The notes: generated by a model not told the origin, from the letters alone. Counted from the first letter of the stretch, positions 1 to 10,200 are shown. The stretch is DNA of 64,000 nt from Liolophura sinensis (GCF_032854445.1 NC_088302.1:25619788-25683787), one strand, 5' to 3'. Program-made: numbers and translations.

Positions 1-1
1 T

Positions 2-32
2 CAGAACACAGGACGAATACTTGATCTGAAAA
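2..32 (+). CDS. ARNT: ARNT exon a (3' end only; cut by window edge)
   Basis: Encodes [10 protein letters not shown] plus the first base of the next codon. The donor is A|GTAAGT, with GT at 33-34. TCAG at 1-4 looks like an acceptor, but the Q codon it contains matches insect tango (QNTGRILDL), so the exon most likely continues to the left. It leaves in phase 1. Confidence 0.85.
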
Positions 33-737
33 GTAAGTACATGTATGAATGACTGCTGCCTGCAGTTGACAGTACTTATCATTCTGCACCCTGCCCTTCA
101 CTTGAGGGGTCTTAAGATGTACAGCTCAGAGAAGAAGTTTAAATAAATTACAAATTGTTTTTGATGAGTCCATTGGTGAGAATCGCCAAAGACCCATTAT
201 AGCGGCATTAAACCTCTTAGTGAAACCTGGGTAAGTAGCCCACCTAAGTACTCAAGGAGAACTCAGTACTGGGCATCAAGAAATAAACTGTGTGTGTTAT
301 GGTTAAGTATTAGCTTTATGCATGTTATCATGCTGGCTTTGTCTTTAACATTCTCGGTATTCATAGACACAAAATAGGCATGAAATCTTGAGTTGATCCG
401 CAAGTTCAGTTCCCACTTGACCTGATAAACAGATAGGTTTCTGGGTGAGGGGAGATAACTGTGGGTCTGTGACGTAGTTCAGTATCTGTCACTAGTTAAC
501 TCCCTTGTTATAAGTTTCAAGAAGTTTTTACCTCGTAACAATGTGATTATGAAACAAAAAGATGGAGAAGCCTATGAGTTGAGCTTACTGACATTGAACT
601 ACAGTAGCTTGTTGTGACGTGTCACGGTTTGTGGAAAATTTTCCGCGATTGTTACAGTGTCGTATCTATATTTTAAAGGCTGGGATACGTATATTTTGTT
701 GTTTAGTTTACTCTGGTCTGGGCATTGTTGTTAGGCA

Positions 738-793
<56 letters not shown>

Positions 794-3700
794 TGAAACA
801 AGATGCATGTGATTTTAAAAAAAAGAAAAAGAGAGAAATATGAAATAAAATATATAAGTGGTGCCCTCCCTTAGGTGATTTTGATGTTAGTTTAGCAAGT
901 CTTAGAAAGATCTTAAAACAGTTGGTCACATCAATAATTATGACACCATGGAACAAATTTCACTTTCACTACGGTAAAAATGCTGCAGGCAGATTGTCCC
1001 TACCATGGAGGGAACACTATGCTGCTAGTTACTGCATTCTGTTTGAAGGTACATTGTCTACAAATCAACAGACTGCTTCACTAACCTCTACTCTGTTTCT
1101 TTCAGCTGGAACTGTTAAAAAAGAGGGTCATCAATGTGAGTATGATTTTGATTACTGTGCTTTTTGAATTCAGTTTTCTTCCGGTGACCTCTGACCACTG
1201 TTGTTAGGAACATGGGGCCCTGCTCTACTAAACAGTCGCAAACTGTGTCTGGTGTAATTTCCATACCAACGTATAATGAAGAGATGCGAAGCCATGGTCG
1301 TCTTAATGGAAAGTTAAGGTGTTTATAGAAGCCTGCTTAATGTGCGTGTACCACTGGGGCCCACGTTTGCCATCATTTGTTACAATGCCATGTGTTGATT
1401 GTTTGGCATATTTTATATTGGCTTACCTTGATATTGCAGCGTTGCCTTTAGCAATATGACTACATGTATATGCCTTCAGTGATGCTGCATCTTTTCAAGC
1501 TGAATATAAAAATGTTAAGTTAAATAGGCCCACACTGAATTACCTCTCCTTACATGTAGGTCACTCTACCGTTTAAAGGGTTCATGAGTTAGCTGTGATC
1601 AGGTGGGACCTCAGAAAATGACTAATCTCGGAGTTAAAGCTTCATAAACTAGTTGACGACCTTACTATAAGACAGATTTAAATTTTGCAAACCTATTTTG
1701 AAAGCCCAAGATAAAAGCTGTGTATTTTTTATGCTTTCCTGGATCCTGGACCTAATTGAGTACTTCACCACTAGACAGCTTTGGTCAAATAGTATACATT
1801 CTACAGAAAAACATTATCTTCCTTTAAGACCTCTAGACATTTTTGCGACTCTCAAAGGCTGATATCATACTTTTTTAGATACTTTTACCTGGAAAATAGT
1901 TGTTACTGTCATCACATTACCTGCATATATACCTACTGCATGCATTAATATTGGCAGGTTCCACTTCTCATAGTTGCATGCCTCAAAAACTAATCTTTGA
2001 CCATGCCATAGTCAGTGTCCTGTAAGGGAGGTAATCCAGAGCAGGCCTATTCCACTACAGTAAATGCTGTAATGTTTGTACAGGTTGTAGGATTGCTTTA
2101 GAATCATATATTAATCACTCCTCTGCAGCCTCAATACGCTTGTGTATGGGATCTCGCCGAGGATTTATCTGTCGTATGAAGATGGGCAACATCCAGGTGG
2201 ATCCTATGACAGCCAATCACACAGTGAGAATCCGCCAAAGGAACACACTGGGTCCGTCCTCGGATGGCTCACACCATGCCGTAGTCCATGTCACAGGGTA
2301 CATTAAAAACTGGCCACCATCAGGTATGCGTCAGCAAGGTACCAGTATAAACTCACTCATCAACTTCTGTATGTAGTATAAAGACTTCCAGAGAAAAATA
2401 ACCTAAAAATTCATAAGAGTATTTTTGGGAGGCAAATGAATGTCATGAGATATGACAGTGTACACCTGGTGCTGAAATTTACATTTCCCCAGTAGGATAT
2501 CATCTTACTTACCAAACACTGCTCAAAGCACCTTTCTAAAATCTGCAAAAAATGAGGAACTCTGTCATGGATGAAGTTTTATGTCATTTAGGGTTTGTCA
2601 TGGTGTGTTTAATTTGAAGAACTTGGACTCCTGTATTTCACCTTAAGTTTGGTATGTAAAAATGGACTCTTGAGAAGCACACAAAGGTCTTACAATGATA
2701 CTTTTAATGTCAGCGTAAAAGTTATTTTGATAGGAAATTAATAAACTTAAAGAAAAAGTCTTGTGTGGCCCTATGAGGTGGATGCATCAATAAGAATGAA
2801 GCAAAATGTGTCACTTGAAAAACGCTAAATTTCAGGTGAAATATTATTATTATTTGGCAGCGTTACAGCTAGATTGCTGTTGAACCCGTTCGTATTACCA
2901 AAGCAATGTTGATGTGTTGAGTGAAAATGAGTTTGTTAGCCTCTGTTTGTCTTATTATTTAATAACAAAATAATGAATGAGTCATTTGGGAGGGTTGAAA
3001 GTTTTAACTTCATTGAGATCTACATGTACTCATAAACTTTCATAGTAGCAGTTGCAATAATAAATTTTGCTCGAAAAACCTATTTGAGAGGCAAATAAAT
3101 GTAATGAAATATTACTTTTGGTGGTGAAACTGACATTTTCTCAGTATGATATCATTACATTTTCCGGACAAACATTAAAAAAACACCTAAGATGAATAAA
3201 TCTCTCAGAATCTAGCAAAATATTTAACTCGCTCAGAGGTGAATTTTTAGGCCTGATCGGTGCAAGTGGCTTTAATATTCAGATTGCTTTCACACCTTCT
3301 TTTTTCTTCGTCTCTTCAGCCTATTTGTGGATTAGATTTTTTTTTGGTTTCATTTCGGTTCCTTTATTTATTATTATACATGTAGCTTGGTCTTTTTTTT
3401 TCATTCACTGAAACAAGTGCATGAATGGTGCTGGCTGCTGGTGCGGTATAGGAGGCTACATCTATATATTAACCACATATTTACCTGTGATTGGTTGTGT
3501 AGGTGTGACAATAGAGCGTAACGATGGAGACGACTCGCACAGCGGCAGCCACTGCTGCCTAGTGGCGATTGGTCGGTTACAAGTGACAAGTACCCCAAAC
3601 TGCAGCGACCTCACAGGACCTAACGGAGCCACAGAATTCATCTCACGACACAGTATTGACGGGAAGTTCACATTCGTTGATCAGCGGTGAGCTTTTTGCT

Positions 3701-6700
3701 GTGTGTGCATGTGTACCTCTGTGTGTGCATGTGTACCTTTGTGTAGGCATGTGTACCTCTGTGTATGCATGTGTACCTCTGTGTGTGCATGTGTACCTCT
3801 GTGTATGCATGTGTACCTCTGTGTGCATGTGTACCTTTGTGTGTGTATGTGTACCTCTGTGTGTGCCTGTGTACCTCTGTGTATGCATGTGTACCTCTGT
3901 GTGTGCATGTGTACCTTTGTGTAGGCATGTGTACCTCTGTGGGCTAATTCTAAATTGATACTCATGCTTTAAGGTAATGTATGAGAAAAGAAAAAGTAAA
4001 CATAACATATTTATGGTGCATTCAGATTTAGTAAAGTGTTGCTGTACATCAGAAGTCAAAATATTTGGCCATTCCATCGTTTGTAATGGCTCACATTGAA
4101 AATTATCATTTCATATTGAGCACTGGTCTTGTATCAGGCAGATATTCATAGTTTCTGACACATAAATATTTGTTGTATTTGAAATCTAATTTCCCACCCT
4201 TAAATCATGTCGGATTACCTCGATTTTTGTCAAAAAGTACCAGACATTTTCACCCCTGTATACGGGCAGTGTTTTTACAGTTTTCTCTTTTTTTGTGTGT
4301 GCAGAGTGACTCCTGTACTTGGTTATCAGCCACAAGAACTTCTGGGTAAATCAGCATTTGAGTTTTATCATCCTGAGGACCAGGCGCCAATGAAAGACAG
4401 CTTTGAACAAGGTAATGCTAGAAGCTCAAATGTATTTAGATATATCTGAAAATAGTTTATTTATGTTTTGAGCTTTCCACTAAGAGTTATCATGCCAACC
4501 AAGATGCCCTGTCTGTCAAATTTCAAGACATCCTATGATGTAGCATGTACTCTTTACTTTAACGAGGGCCCCATGTATAAGACAACATCACTTTTGCAAG
4601 ATATTCTCATCACGACACAAACATATCTTCTGCATATTACAAGTTTTGCTGATTCAGCTCTTTTCTGCTGTCTCTATTGTAGTGCTAAAAATGAAAGGTC
4701 AGGTGATGTCAATCATGTACCGGTTCCGGGCGTCAAACAGGGAGTGGGTGTGGCTTCGTACAAGCAGCTTCAGTTTTCAGAATCCTTACACAGATGAAGT
4801 GGAGTATATTGTGTGCACAAACACCTCAGCGAAGTAATTGAACTTTTTTTTTTTTTTTTGTGGTTTGCGCAAATAACCCCAGCCAAGTAACTGAAGTACA
4901 TTATATGTACACAAACACGTCAGCCAAGTAAGTGAAGTACATTATATGTACACAAACACGTCAGCCAAGTAAGTGAAGTACATTATGTATGCAAACACTT
5001 CAGCCAAGTAACTGAAGTACATTATGTACGCAAACACTTCAGCCAAGTAACTGAAGTACATTATGTACGCAAACACTTCAGCCAAGTAATTGAAGTACAT
5101 TATGTACGCAAACACCTCAGCCAAGTAAGTGAAGTATATTATGTACGCAAACACTTCAGCCAGGTAGGTGAAGTACATTGTGTGCACAAACACCTTAGCT
5201 GGGTAGGTGAAATACATTGTGTGCACAAACACCTCAGCCAGGTAGGTGAAGTACATTGTGTGCACAAAGACCTCAGGCGGGTAGGTGAAGTACATTGTGT
5301 GCACAAACACCTTAGCTGGGTAGGTGAAATACATTGTGTGCACAAACACCTCAGCCAGGTAGGTGAAGTATATTGTGTGCACAAAGACCTCAGGCGGGTA
5401 GGTGAAGTACATTGTGTGCACAAACACCTTAGCTGGGTAGGTGAAATACATTGTGTGCACAAACACCTCAGCCAGGTAGGTGAAGTACATTGTGTGCACA
5501 AACACCTCAGGCGGGTAGGTGAAGTACATTGTGTGCACAAACACCTTAGCTGGGTAGGTGAAGTACATTGTGTGCACAAACACCTTAGCTGGGTAGGTGA
5601 AATACATTGTGTGCACAAACACCTCATCCAGGTAGGTGAAGTATATTGTGCATTCCAGCTCGAGCATTCATACTCAACTGGCATGTTGGTGAGGATCGAA
5701 GGATTTGGAGTGTGGAGTAATCAAACATTTGCTCATTCCGTGTACAAGGTAGCCAATGATGGTGTCACTAACAGCCATTGCTTTAGTTACAATAATACAC
5801 CCAATAATTTATATACCCTAATTTTTAGGACGTATTCGTAATGCTGAAAGCAAAGAAATGTATTTCTCTCCCAGTCTTTTGAAAGAGTAAAGATATGTAC
5901 ATGTTCTTCATTAAATGGACTGACCATGTGATAAAAAAAAAAGAAACTAAATATTCCTACTATAAATGTATGTATATTGGCTTAAAAGAGCAGACAGGTG
6001 TCCCAAAAATTAGAAAGACTTGATGTACACACTGTATCTAGTTGTTTTTGCTTGTGATTGTCTCCCCTGATCACTTCATTTATTGTACAACAATTGCAAC
6101 ACTAGTTTTGTCCATGTTTGTACAGAAGTACACAGCAGGGTGCAGTGGGTGTGCCTTCAGCCACAGAGCAGGCTGGTGACCCTACAGCCAGTCTGAATGC
6201 CTTCCCGGCCCGTCACCTCGGGGCGGAGACGATGGGCATGGAAGCAGCGAAGGCAGATTATCGCAGCTACCCAGCAGACGTGTACAGTAAGACAGCTATA
6301 GGATCTAGTCACATTGCAGGTTGGTGGTGCCTTATGTCAGTGGTGTGCCGTATTGTTAACAGTTTGGCAGACTTCTCTTGATCATTTTCCAGTACAGCTG
6401 ACAGACACATTTTGTGAATTAACTGTTATATTATTTTAAGATTATTGAGATCATAACTTGGGGCTTCTGTGGCTGTGGTTAACTTGTTAGAGCATCACAG
6501 TGGTTCGGGAGCCTCTCACCAATGCGGTCACAGTGAGTTTAACTCCAGCTCATTGTGGCTTCCTCTGTGGTGGTAGGTGGGAAGGTGGTAGGAGGGTAGC
6601 TGGCCGCAGATTTCCCTCACTTTTTCTGCCCTGTTTCCTCCCACCATTGCTTAAGTAAAATATTCTTGGAAATATGAATATATATGGGGTAAAACACCTC

Positions 6701-9129
6701 TCCACAAATGCATACACCGAATTTAATTACACGGTCCTAAGACAGAATTAGACAGTTTGTTGGAACCTTCAAACATTGGATTACAGTGAAATTCTGCCTC
6801 CATGTAAATCTAACTGTAAACTATAATTAAGTCTTACATGAATTTTATGATCCCATAATGATGTGTTGTTCACTTTTTGTGCAGCAGCTGAAATGTACCC
6901 GTATAACTCCGGTCAGTCTGGAATGAAGTACTCAAGCCATTCAGCTACAACTCCCGCCTCCTCGGTGCCCCTGCCCCAGTCCAGCACAGGCCCCACCTTA
7001 CAGGCCTTGTCCCGGAGGAACCAGAGCCCAAGTCAGGCCAGTGCCTGGAGCTACAGCCAAAGACAGGTGAGAGCAACCGAATTAAGCCATGTTATGCAGC
7101 TGGGTGAAGTGTTAGCCTTGCATCGTGGACTAATAATGTATAAAACATAGAAGTTTAGAACATATCCAATGCTGGTCGCCATTGTATAAGTGAAATATTC
7201 TTGAGTATGGCATAAAACATCAATCAAATAAATAAATAAATATAACATACCCATTCTCAACTAAACAATTCTTTCTGAGGAATGTTATCTGGTTGTGAAG
7301 AGGTCTGTACTTTGCTTGCTTTTAACCTAAACCGCTATGCTATTATATACATGTCATAGGTTTGTATGCCAGATGAAAGAGTTTTATGAAGGCTCATCCC
7401 TGTTTTGTATGTAAAATGTTCATGAGAACACCTTTCTAAGAAGTAAATATAAGTGGTACTGTTGTCAGTAAGTGGGAACCACCTGGAAGTAGGCAGTAAC
7501 TAGAGTGCATTCAGTCAAAAGAAAAGACACCATAAGGCCAAATTTACATATACATTGATAAAGTATCTTGGCCAAAGTTTACTAGAAGTAACTGAAATCT
7601 CAGATCCAGTAAGAATACACTTTAAGAAAATAAAACTTGCCGATATGTTATTAATTTTGACCAGTGAGGGGGAAATAATTTTGATAACCCCAGAAATGCA
7701 CCTGTTTCTACAAGGCGTATCCGATTGCCATGTAAGATGTTTGCATTAAAAGCTGATTTAAAGAATTACCTAGCACCTCAGAAAAAAAATTTCTGAGCCT
7801 CTTTTTAGGTCTGTTCGCACTCCTAGATACCTTAATATATATGCAAAGTTATATTACTTGACTGATCTTTTGATGATAGGTTTGTTCTAATTTTCTACAG
7901 GATTACACCACCTCATCGGGTTATGGTCAGCTGAGTCCAAGTAACAGTGCCTCAGGTAGGTGGTGTGGTGTTTGTGGGCAAGGGGATCTTCACCATTGCT
8001 CAGTTTGCATAATCTCAGGGTTAAGCTAATATGCTGTTGAAATGCAGACATACCTAGCCTTTTGCTTCTGGTACATAATTTTTCTTTGCTTTGCCAAAGC
8101 TTTGTTCTTGAGCAGTTTGAGTTATTTTACTAGTTTTTGTGGTTTTTCTTGGTGATGATTTGGAGGCATTCTGTGTACACACGTATGACAGCCTGTGCTT
8201 TAAGACCCCAAAATTTGCATGTTGCAGTTTTGATCTACATATGTAGGCATATTGCTTACATCTGCAAAGCCATAAAATCGTTTAGAATAGATACTAGATG
8301 AAAGGAATATTAAATTTAGCATGTGCATGGAATAGCAACAGATTATGAACATCAGCTCCAAAATAACTGAGTAGCATTGTTATTCATTGAAGTAGGTGAA
8401 CCCAGTGTGGCATTGCTATTCACTATAATAGAGGCTGTACTGACAAAGAAGGATATAGCTCCTGTAAAAACAAATCATGGTATACTTTGTGAAGAAATTC
8501 AAAGACACAAAATATTTTTTACCATATTACTCCACATACTGATATTTACAATTTGTATATGAGAGTTTAGATAATTTAAGTATATAAGTACATGTATGTA
8601 TGTGCAATTTAAGCCACGTGTATAATCATATTAAATTTGATGTAGGGCTGCAGTTTTCAAGTCATTGCCAACTTGCTTTATTCTGGATTTAGCTCCTTGG
8701 AATTTCGTCACCGTAGATGTCTTTTTTTTTGGCATATGCATGCTCTCTGTAAGTTTGTGAGTGTGCTTTATCTGCGTACCATATCTTTTGTTTAACAAGC
8801 TGTGATTTTTATTTAATTTGCGCCATATTGTGATTTTGTTTGCCTTTCCTGGTTTTCTAGCAGGCCCGACTTACACTCAGTTGGGTAGTGGGCAGAGGTT
8901 ACCTAGTGGCACTCAACCCTCCAACTATCCCTCCTCTGTAGGCAACCCTAGTCTGTGGCAGCAGTGGCAGACTGACCCCAACCAGCAGACTGTACAACAA
9001 CAACAACAACAGCAGCAGCAGCAGCAACAAGAAGAGCAGTTTGGGGACATGTTTAGGAGCATGCTGGACCAGCCAGCCACCGACTTTAATGATATTACTG
9101 GCATGTTTAACACCTTCACTGATAACTGA
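2..9129 (+). CDS. ARNT: ARNT/tango bHLH-PAS transcription factor, 3' part of gene (10 exons in window)
   Basis: Joined exons: 2-32, 1106-1135, 2129-2323, 3503-3686, 4305-4411, 4683-4833, 6126-6286, 6885-7066, 7901-7955, 8861-9129, giving 454 codons plus TGA. All introns are GT-AG and all junction phases agree. The protein reads [18 protein letters not shown], then [27 protein letters not shown] and [12 protein letters not shown] (end of PAS-A). PAS-B/PAC follows, with [29 protein letters not shown] and [12 protein letters not shown]. The tail is rich in S, T, P and Q with a 12-Q run and ends in [11 protein letters not shown]. From family knowledge, ARNT is the nuclear class I dimer partner of AhR, HIF-alpha, SIM and trachealess-type proteins. 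The fit to vertebrate ARNT and insect tango is closer than to BMAL/cycle. The first exon is cut by the window edge, and the bHLH and most of PAS-A lie upstream. The protein family is very sure; splice choices at exons 7, 8 and 10 are less so. Confidence 0.95.
33..1105 (+). repeat. ARNT intron with (AT)n microsatellite at 739-789
   Basis: The intron contains about 25 uninterrupted AT dinucleotides at 739-789. Apparent reading frames there are poly-(Y-I) translations of the repeat. Nothing else is recognised. Confidence 0.85.
1106..1135 (+). CDS. ARNT: ARNT exon b, 30-nt microexon ([10 protein letters not shown])
   Basis: The acceptor is TTTCTTTCAG, ending at 1105, and the donor is GTGAGT at 1136. 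The exon enters in phase 1 and leaves in phase 1. It encodes the PAS-A segment [10 protein letters not shown], which is almost invariant in ARNT/tango. It is a multiple of 3 with symmetric phases, so skipping it would delete ten residues without a frameshift. Confidence 0.93.
1136..2128 (+). other. ARNT intron, no feature seen
   Basis: Intron between exons b and c, bounded by GTGAGT and CTGCAG. It is A/T-rich with no recognisable repeat or open frame. Confidence 0.7.
2129..2323 (+). CDS. ARNT: ARNT exon c (PAS-A core)
   Basis: 195 nt, phase 1 to phase 1. The acceptor is CTCTGCAG ending at 2128 and the donor is GTATGC at 2324. It encodes [17 protein letters not shown] through [14 protein letters not shown], which covers the late PAS-A strands. 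Confidence 0.95.
2420..2535. repeat. Dispersed old repeat, copy 1 (ARNT intron)
   Basis: A segment beginning GAGGCAAATGAATGTCATGA and running through a 'TGACATTT-CC-AGTA-GATATCAT' pattern recurs in diverged form at 3085-3190 in the same intron and again near 11755-11870. The family was not identified. Confidence 0.5.
3085..3190. repeat. Dispersed old repeat, copy 2 (ARNT intron)
   Basis: A diverged second copy of the 2420-2535 segment, starting GAGGCAAATAAATGTAATGA and containing CAGTATGATATCATTACA. Confidence 0.5.
3503..3686 (+). CDS. ARNT: ARNT exon d (end of PAS-A, start of PAS-B)
   Basis: 184 nt, phase 1 to phase 2. The acceptor is TTGTGTAG ending at 3502 and the donor is GTGAGC at 3687. 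It encodes [17 protein letters not shown] and [18 protein letters not shown]. It ends 12 nt before a minisatellite made of TGCATG-bearing units. Confidence 0.95.
3699..3943 (+). repeat. 20-bp minisatellite with RBFOX-like TGCATG motifs (ARNT intron 4)
   Basis: About 12 copies of the unit GTGTGTGCATGTGTACCTCT (20 bp, some 18-19 bp) begin 12 nt after the exon d donor. Eight copies contain TGCATG and two more contain only GCATG. On the sense RNA these are (U)GCAUG motifs, the known RBFOX binding sequence, and the units are also GU-rich. The long open frames on both strands here come from the stop-free repeat and are not genes. Confidence 0.93.
4305..4411 (+). CDS. ARNT: ARNT exon e (PAS-B)
   Basis: 107 nt, phase 2 to phase 1. 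The acceptor is TGTGTGCAG after a T-rich tract and the donor is GTAATG at 4412. It encodes [16 protein letters not shown] and [16 protein letters not shown]. Confidence 0.95.
4683..4833 (+). CDS. ARNT: ARNT exon f (PAS-B end and PAC)
   Basis: 151 nt, phase 1 to phase 2. The acceptor is CTATTGTAG ending at 4682 and the donor is GTAATT at 4834. It encodes [35 protein letters not shown] and [15 protein letters not shown]. Its last 35-40 nt and its donor have been amplified into the tandem array that follows. Confidence 0.95.
4834..5655 (+). repeat. 39-bp minisatellite derived from exon end plus 5' splice site (ARNT intron 6)
   Basis: About 20 copies of a 39-bp unit run from about 4882 to 5655, after a short T tract. 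Each unit copies the last 35-40 nt of exon f and its donor. For example, 23 nt of the exon end are identical in the copy at 5212. Many units carry CAG|GTAGGT or GGG|GTAGGT-like donor sequences, better matches to consensus than the true donor GAA|GTAATT. 39 is a multiple of 3, so two frames on each strand stay open for 180-240 codons. In the exon's own frame every unit has a stop (TAG/TAA) at the donor. Confidence 0.93.
6126..6286 (+). CDS. ARNT: ARNT exon g (linker after PAS-B)
   Basis: 161 nt, phase 2 to phase 1. The acceptor is TTTGTACAG ending at 6125. It encodes [15 protein letters not shown] onward to YPADVY. The preferred donor is GTAAGA at 6287. A second donor at 6320 (CAG|GTTGGT) is in the same phase and would add 11 codons (KTAIGSS region). 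Confidence 0.85.
6459..6685 (+). mobile_element. Old tRNA-derived SINE (family A) in ARNT intron 7
   Basis: A diverged copy of the element seen intact at 38458 and 61156. The head reads GGGGCTTCTGTGGCTGTGGT, then CCTCTCACCAATGCGGTCAC and GTTTCCTCCCACCAT, ending with AATATTCTTGG. The 3' tail is degraded. Confidence 0.75.
6885..7066 (+). CDS. ARNT: ARNT exon h (S/P/Q-rich region)
   Basis: 182 nt, or 179 nt if the downstream half of the GCAGCAG tandem acceptor is used. It enters in phase 1 and leaves in phase 0 at CAG|GTGAGA. It encodes [18 protein letters not shown] and [18 protein letters not shown]. There is little conservation here; it is placed by frame and composition. Confidence 0.85.
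7168..7243 (+). mobile_element. 3' fragment of SINE family A in ARNT intron 8
   Basis: Only the tail of the family is present: GCTGGTCGCCATTGTATAAG, then GAAATATTCTTGAGTATGGC and an (AAATA)n end. Confidence 0.8.
7901..7955 (+). CDS. ARNT: ARNT exon i (55 nt, S/T/G-rich)
   Basis: The acceptor is TTTTCTACAG ending at 7900 and the donor is CAG|GTAGGT at 7956. Phase 0 to phase 1. It encodes [18 protein letters not shown]. It was found by its splice sites and frame match, since it is too short to stand out as an open frame. Confidence 0.85.
7956..8860 (+). other. ARNT last intron, no feature seen
   Basis: 905 nt of A/T-rich intron. No repeat or alternative exon could be supported. Confidence 0.6.
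8861..9129 (+). CDS. ARNT: ARNT last exon (Q-rich activation region and stop)
   Basis: The acceptor is TTTTCTAG ending at 8860, followed at once by a second CAG (NAGNAG). It encodes [16 protein letters not shown], a [11 protein letters not shown] motif like the WPQWQ of vertebrate ARNT, and a 12-residue Q run (CAA and CAG codons at about 8996-9031). The end is [14 protein letters not shown] to FTDN, with TGA at 9127-9129. It corresponds to the C-terminal transactivation region of ARNT. Confidence 0.93.
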
Positions 9130-10200
9130 GCCCTCTGCTGATTGTTTGTGGCTCAATGCCGACAGGGTTAGGCCTTTGTTCCCACGGCAACCAACCCACT
9201 ACCGGCACCTGGCATAATAAAAATGCCAATACGTGTATCCATCAATTTTTTCCACCTGTTCATAGTCAGGGTGAAAGATTTCCAAGGGTTGATGTTATGG
9301 AAATTTAATATCGTTTCCAGAATTTTATCCTGATTTGTAAATGTTCATCTGAAGACGACAGATTGTTCTCATAATATGTAAGACATAATTAGCTACAGAA
9401 AATCCTTTCTGCTTATGTAGCAGTGGATTGCCTGGTGTAGGTGAAAAGGTTGTGCAGGAAAAACAAGTGCAGTTATCCATCCTGCCGATCCCTTCCATTT
9501 TACCTCGGAGAGCAGAATTCCGTCAAAGTGGTGTGCGACATCTGGTTTTTGGTCTGTCTGATGAAGTACAATATACATGTTGGTATCCAACGCCCTGTAT
9601 ATGTGGATGTATGCGTACCCGTTTCATATTCGTGGGGTTCAGTGAGTGAAATGCCTTTCTGAGCTCTTTGGTTGTGCATGTCAGTATCATTTCTGGGTAT
9701 TAAAGTTGAAAATTTTGGTACATTTACAGTACGAATGGTAGTTTTGAATCTGATTAAATTTCATATAGCTATGTATACCTGTATACATGAGCGTGACGTC
9801 GATGTGGTTTTTCCAGTTGGAATGTTACCTGTCTTACTGGAGAGAAGATAAAAATAAACAGGATGTATTGTTCATGTGTTATGTTTTTACAGTAGAGGTT
9901 TTGTATGTTACATACAAGAAGCCGTGGTATTTATATTGGATTGTTACTGGTAGATGTATTACAAATACACAGATACATTTTACTATGTTTACTCATGTAA
10001 ATTTCGTATGCATCTGGTTTTACAAATCATACATTTGTCACATTGGACTGTGAAAGTTTGAATTGGTTTTATTTCATTATAAATGAACACTGAATAATTG
10101 ACCTGTTGTTACAATCCTGAATTTGTATAGCTGCTGGTTATTAAATCTCATTCCTTCTACTTGTAATTTTATGCTGAATCGCAGAGTAGACAAATTAATT
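9130..10200 (+). other. ARNT: Probable ARNT 3' UTR and 3' flank, with poly(A) signal candidates
   Basis: Noncoding sequence follows the stop codon. AATAAA occurs at 9216-9221 (rather close to the stop) and at 9853-9858. Which one is used cannot be told from sequence alone. No repeat or gene is recognised here. Confidence 0.4.

Noticed and set aside
1-4. TCAG at the window start as a splice acceptor
   Set aside because: Reading through it gives Q before NTGRILDL, which agrees with insect tango, so the exon most likely extends left of the window.
3690-3945. CRISPR-like repeat structure
   Set aside because: The arrays here are head-to-tail without unique spacers and sit in introns of animal genes.
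3643-4077. Open frames on both strands ([12 protein letters not shown]-like repeats)
   Set aside because: Translations of the 20-bp minisatellite. They overlap ARNT exon d and its intron in other frames.
4942-5841. Open frames of 181-241 codons on both strands over the ARNT intron 6 array
   Set aside because: They exist because the 39-bp unit is a multiple of 3 and lacks stops in those frames. The ARNT reading frame splices over the region and the translations are pure repeats.
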